Assembly (NCBI GenBank): GCA_013433145.1
Contig: CM024190.1
Location: 5,394,001-5,458,000 of the forward strand
DNA: 64,000 nt
Direction of reading: 5' to 3'
Source of the DNA: Ascaris suum
Lineage: Eukaryota; Nematoda; Chromadorea; Rhabditida; Ascarididae
Below the pieces are notes generated by a model. It was not told the origin of the DNA. It saw only the letters and a list, made by a program, of their open reading frames with translations, and searched no databases. Numbering within the stretch: the stretch's first letter is position 1; each line of letters opens with the position of its first letter. A program made the position numbers and the translations under genes. Shown here piece after piece: positions 1 through 11,200 of this stretch.

Positions 1-2490
1 CCCATCTCGGCTCAACTCAAGTACAACGTCGATGTGAGTGCTTTCCGCTTGTTCTTTTAGATCCTTTGTGCATTTTTATTTGCTGATTCCCTTTCTGCCT
101 AATTTAATTAGCCTTATTTTGTCACTCTGCGTGAGCGGTCAGCCTCTTCTTGAAAAGCTGCATTTTGTGCTTAGAGGAAAAGACGATTATTTAACATATA
201 TGCTAATATGACAGAATAAGATTGAACCAACCCGATGAATTGTGTGGGGTGAGTGGTGATGCTGCCAAACTGCTTTCTTTGAGGTGTCACTTCTTTTTTG
301 TTCTCTTGAATATTAGCCGAGTCGAAATTATTGTTTGACGCCGGTCTTATGATTCACTAAGTTACATCATAAAGAAAAAATACATTGCTTCACAATTTAA
401 ACTGGAGTGGCGCACTTTGTCTGCCATAAGTTGTGATGATTTTTTATTAAAATATCAGAAAAAAGGCTGAATGCTTCGACTTGATAGTATTCCAGAAGCT
501 ATCCACAAAATTTCATGTAATGACTTTCATCCGTCCTCATGTATGGTGGATTACAGGTTGTATGCGAATATCTTTGCAAGAAGGTACCTGTACCGCCACG
601 AGATTTCTCTTCTGATGCTCGCCTTATCGTTATTAGATCATTTGACGTTAACAAGCCAGGCTCGGAAGTAGAGAACTTGAAAGGCGGCGTAGCTGGTGGA
701 TCCATTCTCAGAGGTACTAGTTCAGCTTTTATGACCATAGGTAAGCGTTGAAAGAGCCGAGCAATAGAGGTGCTTATTTCAAGCATTCCGATCCCTCCTT
801 ACTAGACAGTTTTCTACGCTTGAGCTGTTTTACTTAAACTGTGTTTTGGAGGCGTTTGTGTCGTAACAAATTTTTATAGAGTGAATGCGTTAATGTATGC
901 GTGGATTAAACCATTTCTGATCAAGAAGATAATTGAAATCAGGATGTGAAAGGCTTTAACTCTGGTCAAGTTTGCATTGCAAGTTTTGAATAAAAAGATC
1001 TCTACTATGAAAGTTGAAATTTACATTGATCTCTATGAGTACAGCAGTTGTGTTTTGTAATTTGAAATAGTGCGATGAATGAGAGGATAGAGTTAATTAG
1101 AAGAGGGAGGGGGGGGGGGGGGGAGGACTGCTGTCGTAGTAATTTGAAGACATCTTAGAGGATGCTAATTTTTTCAGGGATATTGCGGGTCGGCCAAGAA
1201 ATTGAGGTACGTCCCGGGATCGTTTCGAAGTCGGCCGACGGTCGTGTACAATGTCGACCTATTTATTCGAAAATTGTCTCGCTATTCGCTGAACAAAACC
1301 AACTGCAGTATGCGGTCCCTGGGGGTGAGTTTATCTGTACGTTCGATTTTTTCTCTTCCTCTTTTTTTCTTTTTCTTTTGTTAGCTGTTGTCGTTTTTCG
1401 TTTTTATTCCCAAACGCTACGGGTTTCTCTAATGATATGCCATGGAACCGTCGAGTTTCAGCGTCGATATTACATGTGTTTATTAATTTTGAAATTTTTT
1501 CCTTTCTGTAGAATAGCTTTCATTTCATTTTCTTCCCTACTGCACAGTTCTGTTGTCACGTATGACGGTAGAGATTCAGTTGCACATCACAACGCTTCGC
1601 ACTTGGTGCCTAGATATCATCGGTGTCTTTGGGTCTCGATCGCTACATACGCGACTAAATAATGTATTTTATGACGCTTCTGCAATTTTACTAAAAACTC
1701 GTTTTTAGACAGTTTTCTTTCTTCGCCGTCTGCGTATTCCTTTTCCTCGACTGAGGTCTGCACGTTTAAATTTTAAGGTTTGATTGGAGTGGGCACGAAA
1801 ATTGATCCGACATTGTGCCGTGGTGACCGCCTAGTGGGACATATTTTGGGTGCGGTTGGAACTCTACCTGACATCTTCACCGAAATCGAGATAGCATATT
1901 TCCTGTTGCGACGATTGTTGGGAGTACGCACAGAAGGAGGCAAGAAAGCGGCAAAGGTGCAAAAGCTTGGCAAAGGAGAGGTGTTGATGGTAAACATAGG
2001 ATCGTTATCAACTGGAGGTCGCGTCATTGCCGTCAAAGGTTGGATTGTGATTTTGATTATTCGGTTCTTGGCACGTTCCTCTTTTTGTACCTTTTTTGTG
2101 GAATATATCCGGTTGAAATAAGGTCCTGATTGGCCATGGCCACATTTTACTTGGCCATACTGAATTGTGGGATCGTTGCGTAACATAAGTAGGGCGGATT
2201 TGTCTCCAACTTTGTAAATCGTATCCTCTCTACCATCTTTTTCGTGACTAGATTTATTCGCATCATGCTATAACCGGCCTACCAGCCTAATTTTGAATGA
2301 TACCAAGCAGCTTTGTGATCATGAATGGATGAACTATGCAGGTGATGCGGCGAAGATCGCACTAACCGATCCAATCTGCACTGAAGTGAACGAGAAGATC
2401 GCGCTTTCGCGTCGTATCGAGAAACACTGGCGTTTGATCGGATGGGGTACCATACGACGTGGAACGACTATTAAACCGATTACTAATTGA
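1..2490 (+). CDS. EIF2S3: Eukaryotic translation initiation factor 2 subunit gamma, 3' part (5' end outside window)
   Basis: eIF2-gamma is the GTP-binding core of eIF2, which carries initiator Met-tRNA to the 40S ribosome in the cytoplasm. Five exons fit: 1-33, 557-713, 1178-1324, 1778-2038 and 2342-2490 (stop TGA). Junction phases are 0,1,1,1, and together they give 248 residues, roughly the C-terminal half of a family of about 470. The first peptide ([11 protein letters not shown]) is the end of the G domain. The rest is beta-barrel domains II and III, with near-invariant stretches such as [68 protein letters not shown] and [10 protein letters not shown]. The G1-G4 motifs and zinc knuckle lie upstream of the window. 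Introns are 523, 464, 453 and 303 bases. No frameshift or internal stop is seen. ATTAAA at 2780 and AATAAA at 3102 are possible polyadenylation signals. Family assignment is very secure. Confidence 0.97.
1109..1123. repeat. Poly-G tract, 15 bases, in eIF2-gamma intron
   Basis: An uninterrupted run of 15 G sits in the second intron of the eIF2-gamma gene, within a purine-rich stretch. Similar runs recur across the window (6311, 19422 as G; 28479, 48607 as C). Confidence 0.95.
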
Positions 2491-5344
2491 ACTTATGGCT
2501 GATTTGGGGCAAATACAAGTTGAGCGCATCTTACTGCTTTCGGGAACTTGATTTTCCACGCCATCAGGCTCCTCTTATTTTCCACTTCTTCGACAAAAGT
2601 ATAATGTCTGTCTTTTGTTGACCATCGTTTGCCTTGGACACAGTTATCTCTGGGAATTCCCGAAAGCTAAACGGCTTTTGCACTTTTCATTCTTTAATCA
2701 GATGTTACGTCGCGGGGCAATAGCTGGTTGATATCGGAGATCGATAGAGGAATGTCTATGGTTTTTCAGTGTTTGGCGGATTAAAATTTTTGTTGTTACC
2801 GTTTATTGGCGTATATAAAATCAGTTGTGCGTGGCTTGTTTAATGTTTGTTTGAAAAAGGTATAGGTATTCCCAATACGAATTTCTAATGTGCTTTTCAA
2901 GCAGTAAAAAATATGCTGCGCCCTATATTCGCAATTTTATCACTGACATCGTAAGAGAGAGGAAAGAAGTTTTTTGTATGAATTTGAGGGAAACGGCCAA
3001 GATGTTCTCAAAGGAAAGAAGTATAAAATTCGATTCAGATATGTCCCTTTTATCTAGAATCCATCAATTCATCGTACACGAATTAAATGCATATTAAATG
3101 GAATAAATCAACCTTCATAAATAATTCGCAGCGATTATTGCTCCAGAAATACGTTTGCAAGGTTTTAGGAACATAGACGAGGGAATATCTTCCTTGTTGA
3201 AGCTTGATTATGGCTTAACAGTCTTTCTTTTTCTTTTGCTTCTACAAAAAAGAAGAAATATTACGTCTACTGAGTAGTTAATATCGTATCAATATTGAGA
3301 TATGGGATTTACTCGTTATTGTTTTATCAGACGATCGGTTGATCATTCTTTTTCGATAGATGAACGTTGGTTGGCTGTTGTACTATCGTTTCCTATTGTT
3401 AAATGCTTTTCCATCTTTGATTCGTTTTTCATCACTACAAATAATACTAGGATTTATTTTATATCATCGCATCATGGTACTTTTACCTGAACAGCAAAAT
3501 GAAAAAAAAAAGATTAATCTTTCACAGGTGAAGTCGTACACCTGATTTGAGTATGTCACTTAACTTGAATTTGCTAGTATTGCGTTTATAGCACTGATTG
3601 AAGAGAAGAGCATTATTGTCGGTTGAACGCGTGATACGTTCTTGGTCTCGATTTGGAGAGTATGGCAGTGAACACTGACCCCGGATAGTTGGGATTCGTA
3701 ATAGCAGCAGGTGTTAAAACAAGTGAGGAGCAGCTCATCTGGACACTTGCCGAATAACGCCATCTAGGTAATAGTTCGCTTAGTGGTCGCTTCCAGTCAA
3801 GTAGCCTGAAATTTATTCTGGAAGGCAAGCGAGGCAAAAGAAAGTAAGATATGACAAGGAAGTTATTTCCAGCGATATGCTTCATTCCGAGAATTATTTT
3901 CTGCAGCAACGCGATCAGCCTAAAGGATAGGTCGACGTGTTCTCAGCTGGCTAAAGGTGGCTCGGGTAGACAAGGGCTGTTCTTTTTTTTTAATGTGCAT
4001 TCAGATGCCGTTTTTTTTTTTGGTTTTATGAAGCGGAACGGCCATCTCCAACCGGAAATGCTGTATTTGCGTTACGTTGCATCGTAACTGCTGCAACGAA
4101 ATATGCTGATGCACTAAAACAGCGGAAGATTTATAGAGGTAAATGCTGGAGACTATTGAGTGAATGTTTAGGTCGTATAAAAGCCCAGCAACTCGAGGTC
4201 CTCACGTAAGATTGCAATATTCCGTTGAAGTGAAAGACATCCTCGGTAAAATTTCCAGTCATTGAACTCGTTCTTCCACTTTTTCATCGTAAATCAAAAA
4301 AGACATCAGATTTCGTTGTGGGTGTGACGCTGCCTGCGTATCTGCATCAACAACATATCCATGTAATAACATCAAATGCGTTGCACCTGTCGGTTTGCGT
4401 AGGTCTGCTGACTAATCGTTCGCATTTCAAAATTGCAGCACCGACGGGTCAGACGATCTGCTTCGTTACCACACCAATCGTACACCACACTAAGCATATT
4501 TAATGGGGTCTGGATTAAGTTGGTGCTCATTGAGTCGCCTCATCAACCACGTTGAATATATTCGCGTATTTGAATGCGTGGTGGAAGCCTTTGTCAGCCC
4601 GAGTGGCCTTCGATGAATTCCCGCTGGTTTAAGTGAACTAGATGTTTTGTTTCGCGGCTTCCGTTTACTGTCATTGCTTTTGTTTCCTTCCTTCGGGAAT
4701 AGAAACCGTAGCAATGACCTCACAGAATTGTAAGGCGATGGCTCAGGCATGTGGTGAGATGCTTGCTGCATGGTTAGTTCGGCTACACAAACGGCGACCG
4801 CCTTCAACACCAATTTGGCGTAAATTAACGCTTGGTACATTTCAACAATTTTTTTCCGGGAACACGAGGATGCAAGTGAGGATTCGAGTTAAACTGGTCG
4901 CAAACGGGTGTGGGGGGAGGGAGCGGGATAGCAGGCGGAATATATATTCGTAACATCGTTCATACAAAACAAATACTTGTCGAGTTCCATTATTGGACAG
5001 ATTCTCAAGTGGAACTTTGGATTTTGCAAATCGCCTGACCTCCTCCTTCGTTCCCATACCCGTGGGCAGTTGTCGAATATTTTAATTTTGTTTGCGGTGG
5101 ATGTGAAACGTATCCTGAGAAGTTCCAGCTCTATATTTATTCGTCCACTGTTTTTAGCGTAGGTTCATCGAATTTTCGTCTTTCTCCTCTTTTGGAGTTG
5201 TACACCCGTATGTTCCTCAATTATTTGTTTTTGTCTCTGTGTTGCACCTCTCACGTTGTTTCATCCGGGTTCCTTTCCTTCGTTATAGACCACCCTCATT
5301 GTAATCCAGCTGCTGTTTGCACATGAACATATGTTTCGCTTTCC

Positions 5345-5393
5345 ATTCCTCTCTCTCTCTTTCTCTTTCTCTTTCTCTCTCTCCTCTCTCTGT
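5345..5393. repeat. CT-rich low-complexity tract
   Basis: About 49 bases consist almost only of C and T, in CTCTCT blocks broken by TTT. This is a degenerate dinucleotide microsatellite; the matching GA-rich strand gives the charged, meaningless frames seen on the - strand here. Confidence 0.85.
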
Positions 5394-6310
5394 CTATGAT
5401 TGCCTAACGCATCAAAACCCATCCTTGATTGTTGACGTACATTTAATCGCGTAGAGATAATGTTTTCGTTTAAAATTAAAAGTGGTGTTAATTTCAGCGG
5501 TGAATGGTTCGATTGTTCGACAAGCGGATTAGTCGATTTAAAAGGTCGCATATTTTTCTGGGTGGCTGCAAAGGTGCGGAATTGCTTCGCAGGTGCAGTA
5601 AACCTGTCTTTCATGCCATTTGTTGTTCGGTGCGATAGAATCCAGTGGAAGAGTGGCGTTTTTTTTCGGAAGTGCCGTATCACTGTTAGAGGGAGGGGAA
5701 GGGGAGCGGGGTAGGTTTCCATAGCAGCAAACGATAAGTAAAAGATTTAGAACAAGCTGTCCTCAGACTGCTCCCGATCGAGGTCGAAGTTAGAGGTTTA
5801 AACGAGACCTGTAGATGTTTGCCTTTTAGTTGGATGCTTCGTCGAAGAACGAAATACGTTGGCATCGGAGTATTTGATTTCATGGTTTTACTTGCTTTTA
5901 ATGGCTCAGTTAGCTCCTGCAATGTTGAATCTTCTTTGCCCCAGTTTATGTTTTTACTATCGGACAGATTCATCAATTGAACGATTTGTGTTTTTTTTTA
6001 ATTGTAGCTCATAGATTAAGCGTTGTTTTTCAATATTGCTTATGTGGATATATGTGAGGAAAAATATTGACGTCGTGGTAATTTAATTTTTTTCCTTTTA
6101 AATTGCGGTTGATCAGCGGCTCGCCTTCGATTACACAATACTGTGCATTCCATTAAACCTACTTTGCTTTGCTATTTGCTTTGTTTTAATTTGAGTGTTG
6201 GATGGTGGATTGAAGCTGAAAATATCCTGACTAAAACTGCAATGATAAAATTTACACGTGATGCGAACAGCGATATCTCGCAAGCTGAAACAGTTTAAGT
6301 GCGATCTTCC

Positions 6311-6325
6311 GGGGGGGGGGGGGGG
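6311..6325. repeat. Poly-G tract, 15 bases
   Basis: An uninterrupted run of 15 G in intergenic DNA. It is the same length as the runs at 1109 and 19422, in the same orientation. Confidence 0.95.
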
Positions 6326-6632
6326 CGTTCTGGCGTCTACAGTGCTTTCCTGATCCACGTTTAATCCACTCCTGGACCTGACCTGAACTAACCTTTGGTT
6401 TTGCCCACAACCATGTGAAAGTGGATTAAACTTGGCTTTGCTTGAGCGATTGGCTTTATCCCAGCCGCGATCGTGATCCCCATATATTCGTGGTTTCTGT
6501 TCGCGGTCAAAAAGGCTGCAGATTGTCGTGTTGCCCAATATTAACGTCGGGAGGTTGTAGGGTGTTGTACAGTGGTTTCGCGTTGAATCTCTAGCAGGTC
6601 TGGCTACTGCCATCGTGTGAACAGAGGGAATA

Positions 6633-6657
6633 ATGGCTCCCCAACCGCATAAACCAG
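6633..6657 (+). other. Candidate first coding exon of taxilin
   Basis: ATG at 6633 begins a 25-base open stretch (MAPQPHKP plus one base) that ends at a GT donor (CCAG|GTTTGC). It leaves one base over, which is exactly the phase needed to join the taxilin exon starting at 8278 (two bases, then codons). This is inference: the donor is weak, the peptide is too short to recognise, and another ATG (6946) also lies upstream. It is listed because no in-frame ATG exists in the first recognisable taxilin exon. Confidence 0.25.
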
Positions 6658-8277
6658 GTTTGCGTTAATTTCTTTAGTAATTTTTATTCCCCAGAACTAG
6701 TCGTTACGGAAAACTTAGGCTAAATCCCATTCCATTCTTATTCCGGTCGTGATTGCGAAGGGCTTTAGCCCGAGGTGCTCGATAAAGAACTGCTTGTACC
6801 CCGTATTCGAAACGTTTCTCTGCGTTCGTTTCAACAAATGTAGCGAGTATATACTAGCATTTTAGCATCATCACAGCATATTTGGAGTGAAATTGCAGTT
6901 CACAGTTTTGCAGCTGCTGCAGACTTCGTTCTTCGATCCTGAAAGATGGCTAGACCTCGCCATGTTTTGTGGAAGGACGTTTTCAACTAGTACTTCCTGA
7001 TCGCAGCAATTGTTTCTAATAGATCGATAATTTGGCCACTAAGAACATTGACTCAGCTTTGCACATTAAAGATACGATTTGCCCACTATTATACGTTAAA
7101 GGTTACAGTTTATCGCGAAGCTTCACACGAGCATGCATGGAACTCACTTTTCGCATAGGGAGGGGGTAGCTGAATCTCTGGACTTGAAACACGACGATGT
7201 CTTATCGTCACTGATACACCTCTTAGTCGGCATCTACAGAAAATGAAAAACTTCGGTTCCTTTTTTTTCAACTGTCGGTTTTTGGAGTGATGAAACATTA
7301 GAATCTATTTCTGCGAAGTTTTCACAGCGCCCTAATATCTTTGCGAAGCGATTGTGCTGTTTTTTTTTAATGCTTTTATTATCTTTATAATGTTTTTTGT
7401 TTTATTATTTAGTGTTATCTATGTTATCTCTATCTTCTTTCTTTTGTATAATGTTATTTAATGATTAAATATTAAACATTTGTGTTCTCTATTATACAAT
7501 TCCCTAATATGTGATATTGTAAAATATCATGTGGTATTATTTACTACCTAATGATGAAATAATATTATCAAACACCTTTGTAGTGCTTTTTTTCTTTTCT
7601 GAAATTGTTTTAGGTAGTGTTTTTAAGAAAAACTTCCCCAAATACAATTTTGCGATGAGAAGATCCGTGGTATTGGTTTCAATGAAGTGGTTTTATTTCG
7701 ATGTGGGCAGAAATTCGACAAATTTCGGGGGGCAAAGATGTGGGCAAATTTTCATCCCTAAATTTATGGGCAAAAGTCTCTAATGTAAAGCATTCATATT
7801 TTCGATATGGGTATCAAGATCGGATGAAATCACCGATACCCTTTGTTTTTAATATTTACTCGTACTGAGATCGCGTATGGGAAACGTTCCTGCTCTCCTT
7901 ATGTTTACTCTAACTAGTCCATCTTGACCCTAAATTTAACTAGTTCGTCTCGACCCTAATCTCTAACTTGATCCTAAATTTCACACTCTTCAGAGAATGA
8001 GGTATAAGAAAAGGGTAGAGAAGCACTGAGAAGCATTGAAAAATTTATGAACAGAGAAAAACGCTGAAAAAAATTGAAGTCGAAAATTGAGGGGGGAATA
8101 TTATCCATAAACACAAAACTTACGGCACACTCGGCGGATTTTATATTCTGGTAGTGAGCTTCCCAATTTCATCAATTAAAGATTACTTGAAGAAGATTGT
8201 TGCTAGCATTTTTAATGTGAGTGATTACCCCTGGAAGCCTGTTGGTTAGTGAATCATAAGTGAGATTAAAATTTCAG
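6658..8277. other. AT-rich stretch upstream of the recognisable taxilin exons
   Basis: No coding signal is seen. The sequence is AT-rich (especially 7370-7560). It is either the first intron of the taxilin gene, if the start lies at 6633 or nearby, or its upstream region. Confidence 0.5.
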
Positions 8278-11200
8278 TTGTTTATCAGCAAAAATCCATC
8301 CCGTTATTCTTTAGCAATAATCCCGTGTGTTTGACTGAAATTGAAAACGAAGTTAAAGGGGAATTAGGCGGTTCAGATGTTCGCGGTGAACTCGAAAGTA
8401 TCGGCCGGTGTCTGAAAGGAGAGGAGTTGGTGAAGGCATTGATGGAGAGAGTAGTTGCCGCAGAGGAGGAGAAGGCGACACTTGCTGGCAAAGTGGAGGA
8501 ACTATCACGTGTCCAGAAAGAAGCCGGCACATTGCGCAAACAAAACGAAATTGTGAGTGTTATCGGTGAATTTTGTTTCAGTTTTCAAGGAGCGAATAAG
8601 CACTTAGGTGGTATATATGTTTATTGTGAGCTAATGAGAGCCGAAACATCGGCTTAGCTGTTCGTGTCATTTTACTGTCTCAGCAGATATTCACTCTAAA
8701 TGGACACTTAAGCGATCATTGACGAGAAACGTTTTAGGTCTTAATGAGTTATTAATGCCGCGAAATGCGAAAGGGTCTAATCAAGTTTCCGTTCTTTTTT
8801 TTTAGATTCAGCGATAAGGTTTGTTTCTTTTGCAGTCGTAGTTGTTCACTGTGCACTTAACCCATAAACTTGTTTTATAGTTTCATTGGTGCTTCATTCT
8901 GAATTCCGCTAGATGCTTTTGTGGTCGTTCTGATCCTACCTCGCTTTCAGTCACCGTCGAATCCCCCTGTGGGCGTGGTGAGGGGCCGATTCGTCCGGGA
9001 CTAGTTTTATCTTTATCATGCTGACAAAAGTTCACAGTACAAGACAGTTGTCTTTTTTTAAAATTTCCTTGACCATAAGGCAAGCCGATGAAATCAAAAA
9101 ATTTACTGATTAGATCAACATGCGATATTATAAAATGTTAACATCACTAATGAGAAAGGTAACATTATAGGAAGATCGCCTTGAGGGACTTCCCAAGTTT
9201 CGTCGATTCGTCACTTTCTCCAGCAACATTAACGTTGCCCGTCCTAAAACTAAATTGAAGATTCTTTATCGAGTTTTCATCCTTTAGCCTATTTTCGATG
9301 GAGTTATTTACCGCCGATATTTTTGTATAAAATCTAATTTTTATTTCATTTATATCGTTCCCTGCAAAACATTTATTTTGTTTTCTCAATTTTTAGGTCT
9401 CATTAGAATTCTGTGTGAAATCCTTATAAACAATGTTTTCAAAACTTTCACTTAATGATTTTGCAGCTAACAAAAAAGATGGAAACATTGGAGTCGGTGC
9501 TAATGAAAACGGAATTAGCGAAAGGTAAATTAGAGAGTCTATGCCGCGAAATGCAAAAAGCTCAGAAGAAGGCACACGATGAGCACGTCGAAAAGCTCAA
9601 GGCTTTAGAGAAAAGTAGGAAGGAGATGATCGACCAGTTCAAAGAATCTGTTGCCACCATTCAGGTGAGATTATTATAGAAGGGATACAGGGAGAATTGT
9701 TTTTTTTAATTCCTTCTACTAGGCACTTGAGATCGAAAATAAATATATTCAAGCAAAGCACAATAAGGTGCTTACCTTTCGCAAAAACCAACACTTCTCA
9801 CTTGAATTAACGATGAGTTCCTCCCAGTACCTGAATTTTGTTGCTACCTCAGGCGCAGGTCGTCATACGAAAAAAATTATTTCTATTCGTCACTTTCGCT
9901 TCCTTTCTTTCTTATCACCTCTTCTTTTTTATACAATTTTTTCTATTAGCAGCGACTACAGTCTGAAATTGAGGTCTACTGGGATGATGATGAGGGGGGT
10001 CAGCTATAGTGAGGTTGTTTAGGTCAAAATATTTGCACAGTAGCCATGCAGCATTGGTGGTTTGTATAGGAAATCTTCAATTGCACCAGTATCATGTTTA
10101 GGTTTATGAAAGTATTGTTGCTTATACCTTTTTGGTAAATCGTCGTTGTTAAAAAATATGGAGAAATAGATTCTTCAGGATGGTCCATTCGTAGCGAAAG
10201 ATGTTTGCATGAGGTTGTTGAGTTCACCATCGATAAATTTACCCACTGTTTGATTCTTTGAAAGTTCCATTGCTTAGCGGAAATGTATCGATTCACCTCG
10301 AATGATAGATAAACCATTTCAGAAATCAATGGAAACAGGACGCGAAACATCCGAGAGGTTGACAACCGACAACGCCAACCTCTCAGAAAAGCTAAAAAGT
10401 CTGGCGAATGAATATGAATCGAGAGTATCACTTCTATCAAAGCAATTCGACGAGGTCATTTTCCTTTTCTTCTTCATACGCTCTCTGTACTTACTCGTCA
10501 TAGTGGTAAACTGAATTTCCATCGTATATCCCTCTTGCTTTCCTCTCCCTCTTTCACTTCTTTCCTGCTTTCCTTTAGCACTTCCTCGCCGTCTTTCTCC
10601 CATTCTCCTCTGATTATAGCGAAAATTTACAGAGAACCCGAGAAATTATCCAGGCAAATAGGACAAAATGGGGAGGGATGTGGGTGTGTATGGTGAAGGG
10701 ATTGAGATGTGTATTTTGTTTATATTGTTTTATTTTTGAAGTTTTATCACTGTGTCGTCTAAATTAACCCTATCATAACATCCTTCGTTATATATAAAAT
10801 TGCACCTACCATATAATTGAAAACAAAACTAGGGGACTTTGTTTTCTTTTTTTCTTTTTGGAATTGTTTATGAGGATTTTCATTCGCATGTCGGATTGTT
10901 GAGGATTTTGTTTAATTAGAGACATAGATGAGGTCAACCATTTCCATCCTCCTTCTTTGTTTTGTTGGTTTGTTTCTAGTTGCCTCTGGCTTGCTTTTGC
11001 ATTATTCATTTCGGGTTCTTGGAGAATGAAGTGAATTTTTCAAACGGATCATGTCTCGCTAAAGGAGTTCCGTACGTCCGAAATATACCTGTTGTCGCAC
11101 TTCTTCGTTTAAGCGCCATCCCGACTAAGCTTACAACGCAGATTTACGTAAATACTTCGTCTGGGTATTTTATGACACTAGAAAAAGCCGTTTTATACCC

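Larger units (their letters stand above)
2491..6632. other. Intergenic stretch, no convincing gene
   Basis: After the eIF2-gamma stop the sequence is AT-rich with scattered short open frames and no family signature that I recognise. It contains a pyrimidine tract (5345-5393) and a 15-base G run (6311-6325). One + strand frame (4713-4875, ATG at 4713) reads as a plausible basic peptide (MTSQNCKAMAQ...) and meets a donor-like GTGAGG at 4876, but an equally long open frame lies on the opposite strand, so it is not called as a gene. The first part up to about 2800 or 3120 is likely the eIF2-gamma 3' UTR, judging by the ATTAAA and AATAAA motifs. Confidence 0.5.

Noticed and set aside
1773..2186. 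A 137-codon minus-strand frame.
   Set aside because: It is the shadow of the highly conserved eIF2-gamma exon 1778-2038 on the opposite strand.
5261..5722. A 153-codon minus-strand frame with a REREKEKEKERER segment.
   Set aside because: The charged segment is just the antisense of the CT-rich tract; the rest has no recognisable pattern.
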